A program made the translations under genes and the position numbers. From contig NC_083603.1 of the NCBI RefSeq assembly GCF_029168945.1, positions 9,858,001-9,922,000 on the forward strand: a stretch of DNA of 64,000 nt, given 5' to 3'. Under the pieces are notes generated by a model. It worked only from the letters and a program-made list of their open reading frames with translations. It made no database searches and had not been told where the DNA came from. The DNA is from Cannabis sativa. Lineage: Eukaryota; Streptophyta; Magnoliopsida; Rosales; Cannabaceae. Shown one piece after another: positions 60,244-64,000 of this stretch (the stretch's first letter is position 1; every line of letters begins with the position of its first letter).

Positions 60244-63200
60244 ATTTGCCAAGTTCTCAAGGTATCGTGAAACACTTAAGTCTTCATCTTCTTCCATCAC
60301 ATTGCGATTCTTGATTCGGGTAACTCTAATGCCTGCCTTCTTTCCAAATCCTCAAAATGGGTCATTGATTACGGTGCCACGGATCATATGACAGTAATTC
60401 CGTCTCTTTTCCACTTTTCGGTCTCACGGTCCCACTTCGTTGTCACCTTAGGTGATGGGTCAACGGCTTCGTTCTTGGATCCGGCACTATTGTTCCTACA
60501 CCTATGCTATCTTTATCATCGGTCTTACATTTACCCGATTTGTCCTTTAATTTGCTTTCTCGTTAGTCAACTCACTCGTAATCTAAATTGTTGCATCTCA
60601 TTCTTTCCACGATCATTGTTTGTTTCAGGATCTTATGACGAAGAAGATTATTGGTAAAGGACATGAATTCGGTGGCTTGTATGTTCTTGACCCACTTCCG
60701 CCAACCTCTATTGCTTGTTCGAGTGTTGCTTCCGCTTTTGAGGCTCATTGTCGTTTAGGTCATCCATCCCTTCCTTTGCTCAAGAAACTGTGTCCCCAAT
60801 ATAGTAGTTTATCTTCGTTAGAATGTGAGTCATGTCAGTTTGCCAAACATCATCGTGTTAGTTTGAGTCCACGTGTCAATAAACGTGCTAGTGTTCCTTT
60901 TGAGTTAGTTCATTCGATGTTTGGGGTCCTTCTCCTATTTTGTCTCAACTCCGGATTCGGGTATTTTGTTACTTTTGTGGATGATCATTCTCGTTTAACT
61001 TGGTTATATTTAATGAAAAATCGTTCTGAGTTGTTTTCTATATTCTGTGCTTTTTGTGCTGAGATTCAAACTCAATTTAATGTATCTATTCGTACTTTGA
61101 GAAGTGATAATGCCAAAGAGTACATGTCTGCTCAATTTCAATCTTATATTACCTCTAATGGCATGCTTCATGAAACTTCTTGTGTTGATACGGCACCTCA
61201 GAATGGTGTTGCAGAACGTAAAAACGTACATCTTCTTGAAGCCGCACGTGCTCTCTTGTTTCAAATGAAAGTCCCTAAACCTTTTTGGGCCGATGCAGTT
61301 TCCACGGCATGCTTTCTTATTAATCGCATGCCCTCCTCTGTTCTTAATGGTGAAATTCCATTTAAAATTCTTTTTCCTAATAAGTCATTATTTCCAGTTG
61401 CTCCGCAAGTATTTGGTAGTGTTTGTTTTGCTCGCGATGTCCGTCCATCTGTCACCAAATTAGACCCTAAGGCACTAAAGTGTGTCTTTCTTGGTTATTC
61501 TCGTCTTCAGAAAGGGTATAGGTGTTACTGTCCTGATCTCAACAAATATCTTGTTTCTATTGATGTTACTTTTGTAGAAAATACACCTTATTTTTCATCT
61601 TCCACTACTTCTACTAGTCAGGGGGAGGATGATGATTTGTTGGTTTATTCTGTCACATCCTATGCGCCTGCTCCATGTTCTGGCGGGTCTCTTGTTCCTT
61701 CACCTGCCTCGGTCGTCACCCCCACAATGTCTACACCTCCACCACCTCCACCACCTCTACCACCTCCACCACTCCCTCGGCCTCCTATAGTGTACACCAG
61801 GCGCCCCCCTCCTCCACCTCCTGTTTCATGTCCTGCACCTGCATCTTCGTCATCAGATCTGGACATCTCAGATGATCTTCCCATTGCACTAGGTAAAGGT
61901 AAACGCCAATGTACTTTTCCTATTACTTCTTCTGTGTCTTATAATCATCTCTCCTCTTCTTCTTGTTCTTTTATTGCTTCTCTTGATTCTATCACTATTC
62001 CTAAAACTGTTCGAGAAGCGATGTCTCATCCTGGTTGGCTTCTTTGCAATGATAGAAGAGATGAATGCTTTGGTTGCGAATGGTACTTGGGTCTTGGTTG
62101 ATTTACCTTCCGGAAAACGAGGCCATCGGGTGTAAATGGGTGTTCACGGTTAAATTCAATCCGGACGGCACGGTTGCTCGCTTAAAGGCCCGTCTTGTTG
62201 CCAAGGGTTATGCTCAAACCTATGGAGTGGACTATTGTGATACTTTTTCTCCTGTTGCTAAACTCACATCCGTTCGACCGTTCATTTCCATGGCTTACTC
62301 ATCATTGGCCTTTGCATCAGCTTGATATTAAAAATGCTTTTCTTCATGGAGATCTTGAGGAAGAAGTATATATGGAGCAACCTCCTGGGTTTGTTGCTCA
62401 GGGGGAGTTAGGGCGAGTTTGTCATCTTCGCAAATCTTTATATGGATTGAAGCAAAGCCCTCGTGCTTGGTTTGGTAAATTTAGTCAGACTGTTGAGAAG
62501 TTTGGTTTGTTGAAAAGTAAGTCAGATCATTCTGTGTTTTATAAAAGATCAACTGTTGGTATCATTTTGTTAGTGGTGTATGTTGATGACATCGTTATTA
62601 CTGGAAATGATACTGAAGGCATCTCATCCCTTAAGTCTTTCATTCACACCCAGTTTAACACGAAAGATTTAGGGGAACTCAAGTATTTCTTGGGGATTGA
62701 AGTTACTCGGAGTAAACACGGTATTTTTCTGTCTCAAAGAAAGTATGTACTTGATTTGTTAACTGAGACAGGGAAATTGGGATCAAAACCTTGCAATGCT
62801 CCAATGAATCCAGCTGTGCATCTTACACGTGATGGGAAACCATTTGAAGATCCTGAGAAATATCGCAGGTTAGTTGGAAAGTTGAATTATTTAACTGTGA
62901 CTCGTCCAGATATTGCATTTCCAGTTAGCGTTATCAGTCAGTTCATGTCTTCCCCAACAATTCATCATTGGGCAGCATTAGAACAAATTTTATGTTACTT
63001 AAAAGGAGCACCAGGACGAGGTATAGTTTACAAGGATCATGGACATACACAGATTGAGTGTTTTTCTGATGCCGATTGGGCAGGCTCCAAGGTAGATAGA
63101 CGATCCACTTCAGGATATTGTGTATTTGTTGGGGGCAATCTGGTCTCTTGGAAGAGTAAGAAACAAAATGTTGTATCTAGATCCGATCTTTGAATCGAAT

Positions 63201-63531
63201 ATAGAGCTATGGCCCAGTCCGTGTGTGAGGTAATATGGATTTATCAGCTTTTGACTGAATTCGGGTTTAAGACTTCTATTCCAGCAAAATTATGGTGTGA
63301 TAATCAAGCTGCTCTTCATATTGCCTCGAATCCCGTATTCCACGAGCGAACTAAGCACATTGAGATTGATTGTCATTTTGTTCGTGAGAAAATTCAACAA
63401 GGTCTGATCTCCACAGGATATGTGAAGACCGGAGAACAACTAGGAGATATTTTTACAAAGGCTTTGAATGGGGTGCGGGTCGATTATCTTTGTAACAAGC
63501 TGGGCATGATTAACATCTATGTTCCAGCTTG
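60244..63531 (+). pseudogene. Pol of the young Copia (protease, integrase, RT, RNase H) with several breaks
   Basis: Protease pieces (WVIDYGATDHM near 60361) are spread over different frames to 60620. The pre-integrase segment AHCRLGHPSLPLLKKL (60744-60791) and integrase core (FVTFVDDHSRLTW, RTLRSDNAKEYMSAQF, APQNGVAERKNVHLLEAAR) follow. A proline-rich linker (61730-61830) is coded by a CCACCT simple repeat. RT: VYMEQPPGF, SLYGLKQSPRAWF, VVYVDDIVITGND (62575-62613), DLGELKYFLGIEV. RNase H: CFSDADWAGSKVDRRSTSGY, WCDNQAALHIASNP, HERTKHIEIDCHFV. Breaks: a compensated shift near 60915-60955 that scrambles the first integrase Asp motif, shifts near 62060-62100 and 62270-62330, and a stop at 63191-63193 within a damaged SRSS..EYRAM motif. 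The copy cannot encode a full polyprotein as written. Confidence 0.92.
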
Positions 63532-63539
63532 AGGGGGAG

Positions 63540-63693
63540 TGTTAGATATTAGCTGTAAAAGAATTAGATGTTTAGTAGATATTTAGTAGTTTCCTATTTT
63601 TTTGGTAGTTTCCCTTTTATGTCTCCTAACTTTGTATATAAATATGTATTATTCTATGAAATCAATACACAATTCGAATCACTATTTTCTACA
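63540..63693 (+). repeat. 3' LTR of the young Copia
   Basis: 154 bases, partner of 58753-58905, ending TACA before the AAGAG duplication. Confidence 0.93.
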
Positions 63694-63698
63694 AAGAG
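63694..63698. repeat. Target site duplication (right) of the young Copia
   Basis: AAGAG, matching 58748-58752. Confidence 0.85.
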
Positions 63699-64000
63699 CA
63701 GCCTGGCTTTCACACCATAATTTTGTTGGTATTTAAATCTTGTCCCACTTCATCAATATATCCACATTACCTCACACACATACTGTGTCTGCGCTAGATC
63801 ATGACAACACATATTTGCTTCTTATTCTTCTATGAGACCAAATTCCCTCCACAAATATATAATATCCTGAAGTGGATCTTCTATTCATTTTGAAAGTTGC
63901 TCGATCTAAAATGGTCGAGCACACCCACATGCGCTAATGCATGGAGAAGCAACCGATGGTGCATTAGGTCCACTCGCAACGAATCTAAGCTCCAGACTTC
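63699..64000 (-). pseudogene. Older antisense Copia, RNase H piece right of the young insertion
   Basis: Minus-strand translation from about 63890 gives RRSTSGYYIFVEGNLVS, then CVR..CGYIDEVG and NTNKIMV, matching the young Copia's RNase H in order (RRSTSGYCVFVGGNLVSW, CEVIWIYQLL, IPAKLWC) with shifts and stops. With 58560-58752 it forms one older element split by the young one. The stretch right of about 63900 is GC-richer and not recognised. No PYD2 exon was found here. Confidence 0.7.

Larger units (their letters stand above)
58753..63693 (+). mobile_element. Young Copia element with 154-base LTRs in the PYD2 intron
   Basis: 4.9 kb, LTR-gag-pol-LTR, in the same orientation as PYD2. LTRs (58753-58905 and 63540-63693) begin TGTTAGATATTAGC and are identical over about 148 bases; only the last few bases differ (AGCA against CTACA). 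GAGGGGGAG before the 3' LTR is the polypurine tract. The duplication AAGAG flanks the element. The usual Copia primer-binding sequence (TGGTATCAGAGC type) is not seen after the 5' LTR. Despite the fresh LTRs, gag and pol are interrupted at several places. Confidence 0.93.

Noticed and set aside
61730..61830. Proline-rich stretch as a separate extensin-like gene
   Set aside because: It is in frame within the Copia pol between integrase and RT and reflects a CCACCT simple repeat.

Overview
This window is nuclear DNA of a flowering plant, most likely a eudicot. It is AT-rich, and its genes are split by many GT-AG introns. Three recognisable host genes sit among several layers of LTR retrotransposons, one LINE fragment and small non-autonomous DNA transposons. 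The species cannot be fixed from the sequence alone. No bacterial-type operons, CRISPR arrays, tRNA or rRNA genes were seen.

Layout. 0-2.1 kb: 3' end of a decayed Copia element and its LTR. 3.3-7.3 kb (+): an 11-exon subtilisin-like protease gene of the cucumisin type, apparently intact. 7.46-8.17 kb: a hAT-type MITE with an 8-bp target duplication. 8.8-12.5 kb (-): a six-exon bZIP transcription factor gene, tail to tail with the protease gene, with a CT-rich leader and a promoter carrying six ACGT-core boxes. 13-16.5 kb: intergenic LTR debris with a second hAT-type MITE. 16.6-20.6 kb: a decayed Tekay/Del-like chromovirus. 20.6-45.8 kb: a nest of elements. The outer layer is an old minus-strand Tat-like Ty3/gypsy element, of which an integrase (-) and an antisense extra ORF (+) remain. 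Twenty codons into that extra ORF sits a 15.5-kb Athila-like element with ~99% identical LTRs and a CTCCC target duplication. The Athila-like element in turn holds a 2.28-kb solo LTR with a GTTTT target duplication. 45.8-49.4 kb: a LINE fragment (-) and another decayed Copia element (+).

49.9-64 kb (+): dihydropyrimidinase (PYD2), the second enzyme of pyrimidine catabolism. Twelve coding exons (472 codons) are visible and the C-terminus lies beyond the right edge. Its last visible intron holds an older antisense Copia, into which a young Copia with 154-bp LTRs and an AAGAG duplication has jumped.

The three host genes have no obvious functional link. They encode a secreted protease, a nuclear regulator and a metabolic enzyme. 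The main biology is the insertion history: small DNA transposons lie next to or inside genes, while the large LTR elements are stacked between genes or within an intron. No clearly new system was found. The most unusual items are the bZIP basic-region variant with its ACGT-box promoter, the five copies of a 12-base polypurine-type motif in the Athila-like element, the paired hairpins in the leader of the young Copia, and the contrast between that element's identical LTRs and its broken reading frames.
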